From the NCBI RefSeq assembly GCF_009857595.1, contig NZ_WWCU01000017.1, forward strand, positions 62,001 through 126,000: a DNA stretch of 64,000 nucleotides, read 5' to 3'. This stretch comes from Pseudoduganella aquatica. Lineage in GTDB: Bacteria; Pseudomonadota; Gammaproteobacteria; Burkholderiales; Burkholderiaceae_D. Below the pieces are notes generated by a model. The model ran no database searches. It saw only the letters and a list, made by a program, of their open reading frames with translations, and was not told the DNA's origin. The position numbers and the translations under genes are program-made. How positions within the stretch are numbered: position 1 is the first letter of the stretch; the number at the start of each line of letters is the position of its first letter. Shown here piece after piece: positions 1 through 7,968 of this stretch.

Positions 1-12
1 CTGTTGGGTCAT
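1..12 (-). CDS. 5' end of an unidentified gene, cut by the window edge
   Basis: On the minus strand an ATG at position 12 is preceded by AGGAG about eight bases upstream, a good ribosome binding site. Only four codons (M-T-Q-Q) lie inside the window, so the product cannot be named. It is transcribed in the same direction as the MFS transporter that ends at 97 and could be the next gene of that unit. Confidence 0.45.
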
Positions 13-96
13 GCTGTGCTCCTGATGGGTGGTTGATGGGATGCACTTTACTTCCAACCCAGCGGCCGATAAAGGCCGCCCCAGGAGCTTCTGTTA

Positions 97-1314
97 TTAC
101 ATCGTGTAATGAATTGACTGGATGGTGCGGCGGCTGGCCAGGTATTCGGACATCCAGTACAGCAATGCCAGGCCAGGGAAGGCCGCGCCGGTGAGCAGGG
201 CGGCGTGCCAGCCGTGGCTGGCGTAGACCCAGCCGCCCAGCGCGGAACCGAGCGCGCCGCCGGCGAAGAACAAGGCGAAGTACAGGCCGTTCAGGCGGCT
301 GCGCACTTCGGCGCCCAGGCTGAAGATGGCGCGCTGGCCCAGCACCAGGTTGGCGGCCACGCCCATGTCGAGCACGATAGAGGCCACGGCGAGGATAGCC
401 AGCGATACGTTGCGCATGGCGGCCGAGTCCGGCGCAAACAGCGGCAGCAGGAAGCTGGCTACGCCGAGTATCAGCGCGGCGGCGGTTGCCATCAGCGTAT
501 GGCCCGAATCGGCCAGCTTGCCCGCGATGGGCGAGGCGATGGCGCCTGCCATGCCGACCAGGGCGAACACGGCCACGCCGGTCTGCGACAGGTGGAAGGC
601 GGGCGTGGCCAGCATCAGCGGGGCGACGGTCCAGAACAGGCTGAAGGCGCCGAACAGGCCTGCGTGGTAGGCGGCGCGGCGGCGCAGCACGGGCTGCGTG
701 AGGAACAAATGCCACAGCGACGCCATCAGCTTGCGGTAGGGCACGGGCGAGGCCGGCACGCGTTCCGGCAGCTGGCAGCGCAGTACCGCCGCCAGCGCCA
801 CGATGGCGACGGCGGCGCCGCCAAAGACCACGTGCCAGCTCGATGCGTCCGCCACCAGGCTGGCCACCGGCCGCGCCAGCATGATACCCATCAGCAGGCC
901 GCTGACGACCTTGCCCACGGTCTGGCCGCGCGTCGCTTCGAGCGACAGGTGTGCTGCGAACGGCACCAGCACCTGCGCGGCGACCGAGCCCAGGCCGATG
1001 GCCAGCGCGGCGGCGAGGAAGGTCCAGGCGCTGGTGCTGCTGGCGGCTGCGGCCAGCGCGGCGGCGGTGAACAGCAGCGCGCCAACCACCAGCTTGCGGT
1101 TCTCCAGCAGGTCGCCCAGCGGCACCACGAACAGCAGCCCCAGGGTATAGCCCGCCTGCGTGAGTGTGACGATGAGGCCGGCCGCCTCGGGCGAGAGTCC
1201 GGTGGCGGCGCTGATCGGCCCCACCAGCGTTTGCGCGTAGTAGAGATTGGCGACGATCAGCCCGCAGGCGATCGCCAGCAGCCAGACCATGCCTTTGGAA
1301 ATGTCCTTGTTCAT
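97..1314 (-). CDS. MFS transporter (drug/metabolite efflux type)
   Basis: The 405-residue protein is hydrophobic throughout with about 12 predicted membrane helices, the usual size and layout of a major facilitator superfamily carrier in the inner membrane. The loop after the second helix carries the MFS motif A region (GDLLENRKL). The ATG start has AGAGGC just upstream. It is divergent from a LysR-type gene beginning 104 bases away, a common arrangement in which the regulator controls the transporter. The substrate cannot be read from the sequence; efflux of a small molecule is the usual role for this arrangement. Confidence 0.85.
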   Translation of the reverse strand: MNKDISKGMVWLLAIACGLIVANLYYAQTLVGPISAATGLSPEAAGLIVTLTQAGYTLGLLFVVPLGDLLENRKLVVGALLFTAAALAAAASSTSAWTFLAAALAIGLGSVAAQVLVPFAAHLSLEATRGQTVGKVVSGLLMGIMLARPVASLVADASSWHVVFGGAAVAIVALAAVLRCQLPERVPASPVPYRKLMASLWHLFLTQPVLRRRAAYHAGLFGAFSLFWTVAPLMLATPAFHLSQTGVAVFALVGMAGAIASPIAGKLADSGHTLMATAAALILGVASFLLPLFAPDSAAMRNVSLAILAVASIVLDMGVAANLVLGQRAIFSLGAEVRSRLNGLYFALFFAGGALGSALGGWVYASHGWHAALLTGAAFPGLALLYWMSEYLASRRTIQSIHYTM

Positions 1315-1417
1315 TTTTGCCTCTCAGAATGGATATGCGATACAACCCATTCTAGGGAGAAGCCGTCTTCAGATAATTAGGGCATAATCCTCATACACTT
1401 TTCACTTAATCTGAACA
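1315..1417. promoter_or_regulatory. Divergent promoter region between MFS gene and LysR gene
   Basis: This 103-base spacer lies between two divergent start codons and is AT-richer than the flanking genes. A CATAAT hexamer near 1383 could be a -10 element for the LysR gene. LysR-type proteins usually bind such shared spacers. I did not find an unambiguous T-N11-A operator. Confidence 0.45.
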
Positions 1418-2338
1418 ATGGACAGGCTAAAAGCCATGCAAACCTTCGTCCGCATCGTGGAAGCGAACAGCTTCACGAAGGCGGCGGAGACGCTGAACCT
1501 GCCGCGCGCGGCGCTGACGGCCACCATGCAGAACCTGGAGGCCTTCCTCGGCACCAGGCTCTTGCAGCGCACCACGCGCCGCCTGTCGCTCACGCCCGAC
1601 GGCGCCGACTACTTCCGCCAGTGCGTGGATATCCTGGGCGCGGTGGAGGCGGCAGAGGCGGGCTTCCGTGGCGCCAGCGCTGGCCAGCCCAAAGGCAAGC
1701 TGCGCATAGACCTGCCGGGCACGCTGGGCCGCCGCATGGTGATGCCGCGCATCGGCGAGTTCTGCGCGGCCTACCCCGAAGTCGAGCTTGTGCTCAGCCT
1801 GAGCGACCGCATCGTGGACCTGGTGCAGGAGGGCATAGACTGCGCGCTGCGCGTGGGCCAGTTGCAGGACTCTTCGCTGGTGGGGCGCCAGATCGGCAGC
1901 ATGCGCTTCCTCACTTGCGCCGCGCCCGGCTATCTTCAGCGCCACGGCGTACCGCGCACGCTGGACGACCTGGCTGCGCACAAGGCCGTGGTCCACTTTT
2001 CCGGCCGTACCGGCCGCGCCTTCGACTGGGATTTCCAGGTGGGCGGCAAGGTGGTGAAGGCCGATATGGCGGGCGCCATCTCCGTCAACGACGCGGACGC
2101 TTACCTGAGCTGTGCCTTGCAGGGCATGGGGCTGGCGCAGGTCGGCGCCTACCAGGCGCGCCCGCATTTGCAGGCCGGCGAGCTGGTGGAAGTGCTGCAG
2201 GCCTGGCCGCCCGTGCCCATGCCGATTTCCCTGCTGTACCCGCAGGGCCGCATGGCCGCCCCCAAGCTGCGCGTGTTCGCCGACTGGCTGAGCAGCCTGT
2301 TTCAGCAAGAAGCGGATCTCCAGCTGTGGGAAGTGTAA
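1418..2338 (+). CDS. LysR-family transcriptional regulator
   Basis: The 306-residue protein has the standard LysR layout: an N-terminal winged helix-turn-helix (residues about 1-60, containing ANSFTKAAETLNLPRAAL) and a C-terminal substrate-binding-like domain from about 90. Length and order match the family. It is divergent from the MFS gene at 97-1314 and is probably its regulator. The effector is unknown. Confidence 0.92.
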   Translation: MDRLKAMQTFVRIVEANSFTKAAETLNLPRAALTATMQNLEAFLGTRLLQRTTRRLSLTPDGADYFRQCVDILGAVEAAEAGFRGASAGQPKGKLRIDLPGTLGRRMVMPRIGEFCAAYPEVELVLSLSDRIVDLVQEGIDCALRVGQLQDSSLVGRQIGSMRFLTCAAPGYLQRHGVPRTLDDLAAHKAVVHFSGRTGRAFDWDFQVGGKVVKADMAGAISVNDADAYLSCALQGMGLAQVGAYQARPHLQAGELVEVLQAWPPVPMPISLLYPQGRMAAPKLRVFADWLSSLFQQEADLQLWEV

Positions 2339-2380
2339 TAACATGGCGCCTATCGCAAACTTGGGCAGACAGGAAAGAAT

Positions 2381-2824
2381 ATGGGTACTTGGGCGGTAGG
2401 CGCATTCGGCAACGACTTCGCGCTGGATTGGGCGCAGGATCTGCAGGAATCGAAGGACTTGTTCTTCATCGAGGACACGCTGAACAACGTGCTGTCGCCG
2501 GACAGCGCGGACTACCTGGAGGCGCCGTTCGCGGCGGAAGGCCTGGCGGCGATCGAAGTGCTGGCGCGGCTGTACGGCAAGCCGGGCGAGGATGACGAAA
2601 ACACCGCCGACGTGGCCGCCTGGGTGGCGGAAGTGAGCCAGAAGACCACCAAGCGCCGCGCGGACCTGATCGAGAAATCGCAGCGCGCCATCGAGCATAT
2701 CCTGTCCGAGCGCTCCGAGCTGCGCGAACTGTGGCAGGACAGCGAGCACTACGAGGACTGGCGTGCTGCCGTCGCGGACCTGCAGGCACGCATACTGCTG
2801 ACGCCGTCTACGTCCGCACCATAA
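2381..2824 (+). CDS. DUF4259 domain protein
   Basis: A 147-residue acidic, probably cytosolic protein that opens with MGTWAVGAFGNDFALDW, the signature start of DUF4259 proteins. AGGAAAG lies just upstream of the ATG. The function of the family is unknown. It follows the LysR gene by 42 bases on the same strand but has no obvious link to it. Confidence 0.8.
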   Translation: MGTWAVGAFGNDFALDWAQDLQESKDLFFIEDTLNNVLSPDSADYLEAPFAAEGLAAIEVLARLYGKPGEDDENTADVAAWVAEVSQKTTKRRADLIEKSQRAIEHILSERSELRELWQDSEHYEDWRAAVADLQARILLTPSTSAP

Positions 2825-2908
2825 TGCGACGCTTTATATCGTAATGTTTGCCATTGCCCCAGCACAATGGCAAAGTGTAGCTTGTCGACAATAGAAACAG
2901 AGAATATC

Positions 2909-3442
2909 GTGGGGACCACGCTTTACACGGCCAGCGTGCCGGTGTTTATACATTATCTGCAGCAGTTGCATGCAACGCTGCGCGTGGGTGAAAATCATGA
3001 GCGGCGCACCGGCCGGGCGCTGGTGGGCGCGGCGCTGGCGGAAGGGATGTTCCCCTTCGCCCAGCAGGTGACGACCGCCTGCTCCTTCGCCGTGCGCGCC
3101 TGCTGCCCCCTGCTGTCGGCGGACCTGCCGGTGCTGGGCGGGGGCGGCCAGGACTGGGACCAGCTGCGCGCCCGCATCGCCGCCACGGTCGATTTCCTGG
3201 AGGATGTGCCCGAAGACCGCATCGACGCGGCCGAGGACATGCAGGTGGTCACCACGGCCGGCCTGGTGTCGCCGGTCTTCTCGGGAAGGGACTACGTGCT
3301 GTCCTATGCGCTGCCGAACTTCTTCTTCCACCTCGTCACCGCGCACGCCATTCTGCGCAGCCAGGGCGTCCCTGTCGGCAAAGAGGACTTCGACGGCTAC
3401 CACCAGTACCAGGCCGGTTTCAGCTTCCCTCAGGCGAAATAA
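2909..3442 (+). CDS. DUF1993 domain protein
   Basis: The protein resembles DUF1993 family members, small helical proteins of the DinB-like fold. Conserved features include the opening TLYTASVPVFIHYLQQL, the FPFAQQV segment and the C-terminal FFFHLVTAHAILRSQGVPVGK block. I take the GTG at 2909 as the start because family members begin close to this segment. An in-frame ATG at 2867 would add 14 residues that look unlike the family. No catalytic residues are evident and the role is unknown. Confidence 0.75.
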   Translation: MGTTLYTASVPVFIHYLQQLHATLRVGENHERRTGRALVGAALAEGMFPFAQQVTTACSFAVRACCPLLSADLPVLGGGGQDWDQLRARIAATVDFLEDVPEDRIDAAEDMQVVTTAGLVSPVFSGRDYVLSYALPNFFFHLVTAHAILRSQGVPVGKEDFDGYHQYQAGFSFPQAK

Positions 3443-3466
3443 AGCGCCTTGGGTTAGCATGACGGC

Positions 3467-4303
3467 ATGCAGATCTATTCCGAACACGAAGCCAGCGCCG
3501 GCGTCGCCGCGCTGGACGGCTTCCTGGCGCGCCACAGCAAAGTGCTGGTGCTCACAGGCGCCGGCCTGAGCACCGCTTCCGGCATTCCCGATTACCGCGA
3601 CAAGGACGGCGTGCGGCGCGGCCGCGCTCCCGTGCAGGGGCCGGAGTTCCGCCGCTCGGACGCGGTGCGCCGTCGCTACTGGGCGCGCAGCATGGTGGGC
3701 TATCCCACGCTGGCGCAGGCCGCGCCCAACGACGGCCACCGCGCCCTGGCGGCGCTGGAGCATGCGGGCAGGGTGGGTGGCGTGATCACGCAGAACGTGG
3801 ACGGCCTGCACCAGCGCGCGGGCAGCCGCAATCTGATCGAACTGCACGGGAATATACACGGCGTGGTGTGCCTGGCATGCCAGGCGCAGTACGCGCGGGC
3901 GGAGATCCAGCACCAGCTGCTGCGCGAGAATCCGCAACTGGCCGCCGCCGACGCCCAGCCGCTGCCGGACGGCGACGCGCAACTGGAGCCGGAGGCGCTG
4001 GAGCACTTCCTGGTACCGCACTGCGCCCGCTGCGCAGGCGTGCTGCAGCCGGACGTGGTGTTCTTCGGCGACACCATCCCCAAGCCGCGCACCGAAGCAG
4101 CCTTGCAGGCCATGGCGGACGCGGACGCGCTGCTGGTGGTGGGCTCGTCGCTGATGGTGTTTTCCGGCTTCCGCTTCTGCAAGCTGGCGGCCGAAACGGG
4201 CAAGCCCATCGCCGCCATCAATGCGGGCGTGACGCGGGCGGACCATCTGCTGTCGCTGAAAGTCGCCGCGTCCGCCGAGACGGTGCTGCCGATGCTGGTG
4301 TGA
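3467..4303 (+). CDS. SIR2-family NAD-dependent protein deacetylase
   Basis: A 278-residue sirtuin. Visible motifs are the NAD-binding GAGLSTASGIPDYR, the TQNVDGLHQRAGS motif, the catalytic histidine in ELHGN, two zinc CxxC pairs (CLAC and CARC) and the late VVFFGDTIP and VVGSSL motifs. It should remove acyl groups from lysines using NAD in the cytosol. The long insert between the CxxC pairs fits class II bacterial sirtuins. It stands alone between a DUF1993 gene and a REP-like hairpin. Confidence 0.92.
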   Translation: MQIYSEHEASAGVAALDGFLARHSKVLVLTGAGLSTASGIPDYRDKDGVRRGRAPVQGPEFRRSDAVRRRYWARSMVGYPTLAQAAPNDGHRALAALEHAGRVGGVITQNVDGLHQRAGSRNLIELHGNIHGVVCLACQAQYARAEIQHQLLRENPQLAAADAQPLPDGDAQLEPEALEHFLVPHCARCAGVLQPDVVFFGDTIPKPRTEAALQAMADADALLVVGSSLMVFSGFRFCKLAAETGKPIAAINAGVTRADHLLSLKVAASAETVLPMLV

Positions 4304-4317
4304 CGCCGCAGGATCCT

Positions 4318-4376
4318 GTAGGGCGGGTTAGGCGAAGCCGTAACCCGCCAATTTGGCCGCGCCGGCGCGTCCTACA
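4318..4376. repeat. REP-like hairpin (GGCGGGTTA ... TAACCCGCC)
   Basis: TGTAGG at 4318-4323 and CCTACA at 4371-4376 form outer inverted ends. Inside, GGCGGGTTA at 4322-4330 pairs with TAACCCGCC at 4341-4349, with an inner GGC/GCC pair. The same hairpin occurs twice at 15884-15970. It lies between two convergent genes and overlaps the stop codon of the HD-domain gene. This is typical of repetitive extragenic palindromes mobilised by RAYT transposases, though no RAYT gene is in this window. Confidence 0.8.
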
Positions 4377-4908
4377 ACCGCATCATCGGCAACGGGCTTA
4401 GCGGATGGCTGAGCAGCCGCCGCCAGGACAGCTGCAGCAGCCGCTTGTGGAAGCCCGCATCGGGAAACGCGGCGAACACTTCACCCAGGAAGGCGCGCGG
4501 CAGGCCGTGGGAAATCACGCCGTGCGTCACGTCCACCCAGTCCGCGCGGCGGAAGGTTTCCACCAGCGCCGGCGTGCCCGGCTCGCAGCGGGTGATCTTG
4601 TGGTGCTGGCCTATCATGCCCAGCACTTCGCCGCGCCAGGCGTTCAAGCCCTTGCTGTCCAGATAAGCGGCGGCCAGCGCCTCGGATGGGGGCAGATAGT
4701 CGAAGGTGCGCGCGGTCCAGATGCCCAGGTCGTGGAAGGCCACGGCAATGGCCAGCTTGGGCGTGCGGTCCGGCTGCGCGGGCGACAGGGCATTGCAAAA
4801 ATTGAGTACGCGGTAAGCGTGGTTGCGGTAGGCCTGGAGATCCAGGCCCAGCGCGGTTTCATGCTCTTGCAGCAGATCGTCCAGCAGCTCAACCCGGGTG
4901 GCGATCAC
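4372..4908 (-). CDS. HD-domain protein (probable phosphohydrolase)
   Basis: The 178-residue protein carries an HD-superfamily pattern: an early histidine (RNHAYRVLNF, residue 30) and the paired AVAFHDLGIW (His-Asp near residue 59), followed by GQHHKI and DWVDVTHG. HD proteins are metal-dependent phosphohydrolases, often on nucleotides. The substrate is not predictable here. It is convergent with the sirtuin and its stop codon lies in the REP-like element. Confidence 0.75.
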   Translation of the reverse strand: MIATRVELLDDLLQEHETALGLDLQAYRNHAYRVLNFCNALSPAQPDRTPKLAIAVAFHDLGIWTARTFDYLPPSEALAAAYLDSKGLNAWRGEVLGMIGQHHKITRCEPGTPALVETFRRADWVDVTHGVISHGLPRAFLGEVFAAFPDAGFHKRLLQLSWRRLLSHPLSPLPMMRL

Positions 4909-4920
4909 GGGCGGCGCTGC

Positions 4921-5481
4921 CTAGTGCTGCATCAGCATCGAGCGGACGATGCCTTCCTTGGCCAGCGCGTAGTCATGCGCCGCCAGCACCAGGTTGGTGT
5001 TGGGCTGGATGACCTTCACATTGACGAACACCATGTCGCTGGTCTCGGCGTAGGAGCCCACTACGATGGCCTGCGCATTGTGCTGCTGCGCCACCTGGCC
5101 GATTTCGCGGGTGAGCATCAGCTCGCCCTGGCCGCGCTTCAGGTAGACGCTGTTGCGCAGCTTCATTTCCACCATGTTCAGGTTGCCCTGCGACAGGCGG
5201 GTGGAAATCTGCTCGGACACCAGGCGGCCCAGCGTGGTGGTCTGCTCCAGCGCGTCGATATTGACCACGGTGGCCATGATCAGCGGCTTGTCCGCCAGCA
5301 GCTTGCCGTTCAGCTGCGACAGCAGCGTGTCCGCCGCCTTGTAGTTGGACGCGATGAACTGGTTGGACGACACCGTGGCGTAATTGGTTTCTTCCTTGGC
5401 CGGGGTGCTGGAGCAGGCGCCCAGCAGCAGCGGCAGTGTTGCGGCGCACAGCATGGCGCACAGCGGCGCGAGTTTGCGCAT
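4921..5481 (-). CDS. FlgO-family outer membrane lipoprotein
   Basis: The 186-residue protein has a lipoprotein signal ending in LLLGAC-S (Cys near 23) followed by a FlgO-like domain: SNYKAADTL, the long conserved VNIDALEQTTTLGRLVSEQ segment and a C-terminal AIVVGSYAETSDMVFVNVKVI. FlgO proteins sit in the outer membrane and were first described with flagella, but many homologues are unrelated to motility. Its ATG overlaps the upstream stop (TAATG), so it is translationally coupled to the lipoprotein at 5481-6188. Confidence 0.85.
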   Translation of the reverse strand: MRKLAPLCAMLCAATLPLLLGACSSTPAKEETNYATVSSNQFIASNYKAADTLLSQLNGKLLADKPLIMATVVNIDALEQTTTLGRLVSEQISTRLSQGNLNMVEMKLRNSVYLKRGQGELMLTREIGQVAQQHNAQAIVVGSYAETSDMVFVNVKVIQPNTNLVLAAHDYALAKEGIVRSMLMQH

Positions 5482-6188
5482 TATCGGTCACCCTTGACTT
5501 GGAACGTTTTCAACAACTTGGATTCTGGCGGCGCTTCCGGCGGAATGCCGTACAGGGTGCGGTCGCTGTCGGCCACGTAATAGGCGGAGCTGTTGCGCGC
5601 ATAGTAGCGGTACTGGTCGGACACGGACACGGTCACCAGCAGCTCCGTCTGCGGCGTGGCGCCCGCGTCGAACTTGGCGTGCTGGTACTGGTAGGCGTCG
5701 TAGGCGGCCACGCCGGCGATCACGCCGGCCACCGGCTTGATCGCGGTGAGCGCCAGCACGCCGGCGGCGATGGCGGTCGGTTCGCCCGGATAGCGGTACT
5801 GCGTGCGGCCGGGCGCGAAGGTCAGCGCCTGCACGTCGATATCGATCTTGAAGGAGCCGGCCGGCGTGCGCGACACCACGTGGCCGTCGCGCACCAGCGC
5901 CGACACCAGCTGCGCCGACAGCGCGCGCTGGAACGGCGAGGCCTGCGGCGGCGGTTCGGCGATGAAGAAGGGGCGGGTCGGGCTCTTTTTCAGGTCCGCC
6001 GCCAGGCCCTGCTCGATATGCTGGGCGATGGCGGCCCAGTGCGCCGTCGCTTGCAGCGTGTATTGGTTGCTGGTGGGGAAATTATTGGCGACCGGGACCG
6101 GGCTGTACGGCGTTTGGGGAATCTGCCGCCCGGCGCAGCCGGCCAGCAGCGCGCCGGAAATCAAGATTGCTGCCGTTTTCGTCACCAT
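5481..6188 (-). CDS. Lipoprotein paired with FlgO-like protein, unknown function
   Basis: A 235-residue protein with a lipoprotein signal peptide (MVTKTAAILISGALLAGC), so it is probably lipid-anchored. The ATG at 6188 was chosen over an upstream in-frame codon because it begins the signal peptide and has GAGGAC before it. The middle contains a hydrophobic glycine/alanine-rich stretch (AIAAGVLALTAIKPVAGVIAGVAA) that could insert in a membrane. I do not recognise a named family. Coupling to the FlgO-like gene suggests a shared envelope role. Confidence 0.65.
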   Translation of the reverse strand: MVTKTAAILISGALLAGCAGRQIPQTPYSPVPVANNFPTSNQYTLQATAHWAAIAQHIEQGLAADLKKSPTRPFFIAEPPPQASPFQRALSAQLVSALVRDGHVVSRTPAGSFKIDIDVQALTFAPGRTQYRYPGEPTAIAAGVLALTAIKPVAGVIAGVAAYDAYQYQHAKFDAGATPQTELLVTVSVSDQYRYYARNSSAYYVADSDRTLYGIPPEAPPESKLLKTFQVKGDR

Positions 6189-6297
6189 ATTGTCCTCGCC
6201 TCGTGAATTAGTGCTGCCACGCCAGTTTACCATGACAGTTTCTAGATAGAAATGTCTGCGGCGGTGAAACCCGGCGCGGCGGCCACGCCGTGGCGCA

Positions 6298-6747
6298 TTA
6301 GCGACGGTGCTGTTTCATGGCCGAGGCCACTTCGCGCGAGGCATCGCGGTCTTTCTCGGTGGCGCGCTTGTCGTGCTGCTTCTTGCCCTTGGCCAGGCCG
6401 ATCTCGCATTTCACGCGGCCGCCCTTGTAGTGCAGATTGAGCGGCACCAGGGTGTAGCCGGAACGGGTGGCCTTGCCGATCAGCTTGTCGAGCTCGTTAC
6501 GGTGCAGCAGCAGCTTGCGCGTGCGCACCGCTTCCGGGCTGATGTGGGTGGACGCCGTGGGCAGGGCGCTGATATGGGCGCCGAACAGGAACAGCTCGTC
6601 GCCCTTGATGGTGACGTAGGCTTCCTTGATCTGGACGCGCGCGTCGCGGATTGCCTTCACTTCCCAGCCTTCGAGCACCAGGCCCGCTTCATAGCGGTCC
6701 TCGATGAAGAAATCGTGAAAGGCTTTTTTGTTATCGGCAATAGTCAT
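6298..6747 (-). CDS. smpB: SsrA-binding protein SmpB
   Basis: This 149-residue protein is SmpB, which binds tmRNA and delivers it to stalled ribosomes for trans-translation. Family motifs are present: [43 protein letters not shown] and the C-terminal GKKQHDKR that contacts the decoding centre. Length is normal. It is divergent from ratA, an arrangement conserved in many beta- and gammaproteobacteria. No tmRNA gene was seen in the window. Confidence 0.97.
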   Translation of the reverse strand: MTIADNKKAFHDFFIEDRYEAGLVLEGWEVKAIRDARVQIKEAYVTIKGDELFLFGAHISALPTASTHISPEAVRTRKLLLHRNELDKLIGKATRSGYTLVPLNLHYKGGRVKCEIGLAKGKKQHDKRATEKDRDASREVASAMKQHRR

Positions 6748-6839
6748 GGGTGGTGGGTAAAACAGTGCGGGTCGGTTAAACTACGGTTTCGCCGCGCGCG
6801 GAGCGCGGATAAACCAACATCATAGCAAACGGTAACACA

Positions 6840-7274
6840 ATGGCAGTAGTGCACAAGTCGGTTATCCTGGGCTACAGCGCGGAACAGATGTTCGAGCTGG
6901 TGGCCAAGGTCGAAGATTATCCCAAATTCCTGCCTTGGTGTGGCGGCGTTGACGTGCGCGAGCGCGGCGAGAACACCGTGGTGGCCAGCCTGGCCATCCA
7001 TTACCACGGCATCCACCAGAGTTTTACCACGTCCAATGTGAACACGCCGCCGCACAGCATGAAGATGAAGCTGGTGGACGGCCCTTTCAAGACCCTCGAC
7101 GGCACCTGGACCTTCAAGCCGCTGCGCGAGGACGCCTGCAAGGTCGAACTCGACCTGCACTACGAATTTTCCAGCCGCCTGCTGGAGCAAGTGGTCGGCC
7201 CCGTGTTCGGCATTATCGCCAACAGCATGGTCGACTCCTTCTGCAAGCGGGCCGACACGGTCTATGGCGGCTGA
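6840..7274 (+). CDS. ratA: RatA/COQ10-like START-domain protein
   Basis: A 144-residue START/polyketide-cyclase-like protein of the RatA family (opening VVHKSVILGYSAEQMFELV, then YPKFLPWCGGV). Homologues are described either as a toxin blocking ribosome subunit joining (E. coli RatA) or as coenzyme Q-binding COQ10-like proteins. The sequence alone does not decide. It overlaps the next gene by 11 bases and the pair next to smpB is widely conserved. Confidence 0.9.
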   Translation: MAVVHKSVILGYSAEQMFELVAKVEDYPKFLPWCGGVDVRERGENTVVASLAIHYHGIHQSFTTSNVNTPPHSMKMKLVDGPFKTLDGTWTFKPLREDACKVELDLHYEFSSRLLEQVVGPVFGIIANSMVDSFCKRADTVYGG

Positions 7275-7551
7275 ACAGATCAACGTCGAGGTGTGCTACG
7301 CCACCAGCACGCTGCAATTCCGCCGCGCGCTGCGGCTGGAGGCCGGTGCCACCATCCAGCGCGCGCTGGACGTGAGCGGGCTGGCGCTGGAAGTGCCTGG
7401 CGTCGACCTGGCCGCGATGGCGGTCGGCATCTACGGCAAGAAGAAGACGCTGGACACGGTGCTGCGCGAGCACGACAGGGTGGAAGTCTACCGTCCGCTG
7501 ATCGCCGACCCCAAGAACGCCCGCCGCCGCCGCGTGCGCAAGCCCGAATAG
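7264..7551 (+). CDS. rnfH: RnfH/RatB-family ubiquitin-like protein
   Basis: A 95-residue beta-grasp protein of the RnfH family: INVEVCYAT at the start, VGIYGKKKTLDTVLREHDRVEVYRPL, and a basic tail ending RRRRVRK. It overlaps the end of ratA and is probably translationally coupled. The family is named after proximity to rnf genes in some species; its biochemical role is not established. Confidence 0.9.
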   Translation: MAAEQINVEVCYATSTLQFRRALRLEAGATIQRALDVSGLALEVPGVDLAAMAVGIYGKKKTLDTVLREHDRVEVYRPLIADPKNARRRRVRKPE

Positions 7552-7563
7552 CGCGCCGCTCGC

Positions 7564-7962
7564 ATGCGCCTCGCCATCCTGCTGTTCCTGCTGCCGCTGC
7601 TGCTGATCGGCGTGGCCTTGTGCATCTACCGCGTGTGGTTCAAGCTCTCCTGCGTGCGCACCGAGGGACGGGTGGTGGATACCGTGGCGCGGCCCTGGAA
7701 GAGCACCGACCCGGACGCCGAAGGCATCCACTACCACAGCGTGATCGAATTCACGGCGGGGCGGCAGAGCCACCGCTTTGAAAGCAGCTGGCAGCACAAT
7801 GAGCCGCAGCCCGCCGGTTTGACGGTGAAGGTGGAGTACCGCGCCGCGCGGCCGGAGATGGCGCAGGAGAACGGCGGCTGGCTGATGTCCGCCATCGCCT
7901 TGCTGATGGGCGCCTGCATGGCCAGCTTCGCCGCCCGCGTGCTGTCGGACCTGCTGCGCTGA
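7564..7962 (+). CDS. DUF3592 membrane protein
   Basis: A 132-residue protein with one membrane helix at each end (about residues 4-22 and 107-125) and a soluble beta-rich segment between, the layout of DUF3592 proteins. It follows rnfH by 12 bases and probably shares its transcript. The function is unknown. Confidence 0.7.
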   Translation: MRLAILLFLLPLLLIGVALCIYRVWFKLSCVRTEGRVVDTVARPWKSTDPDAEGIHYHSVIEFTAGRQSHRFESSWQHNEPQPAGLTVKVEYRAARPEMAQENGGWLMSAIALLMGACMASFAARVLSDLLR

Positions 7963-7968
7963 CAGGCC

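Noticed and set aside
62..80. GCGGCC-GATAAA-GGCCGC hairpin after the MFS gene
   Set aside because: It could be a terminator, but there is no T-run on either strand and the stem is only six bases, so it was not listed as a feature.
205..1380. Long plus-strand frame opposite the MFS gene
   Set aside because: It is rich in His, Gln, Arg and Gly, as expected for the reverse of a GC-rich membrane protein gene, has no known motifs and lacks a ribosome site.
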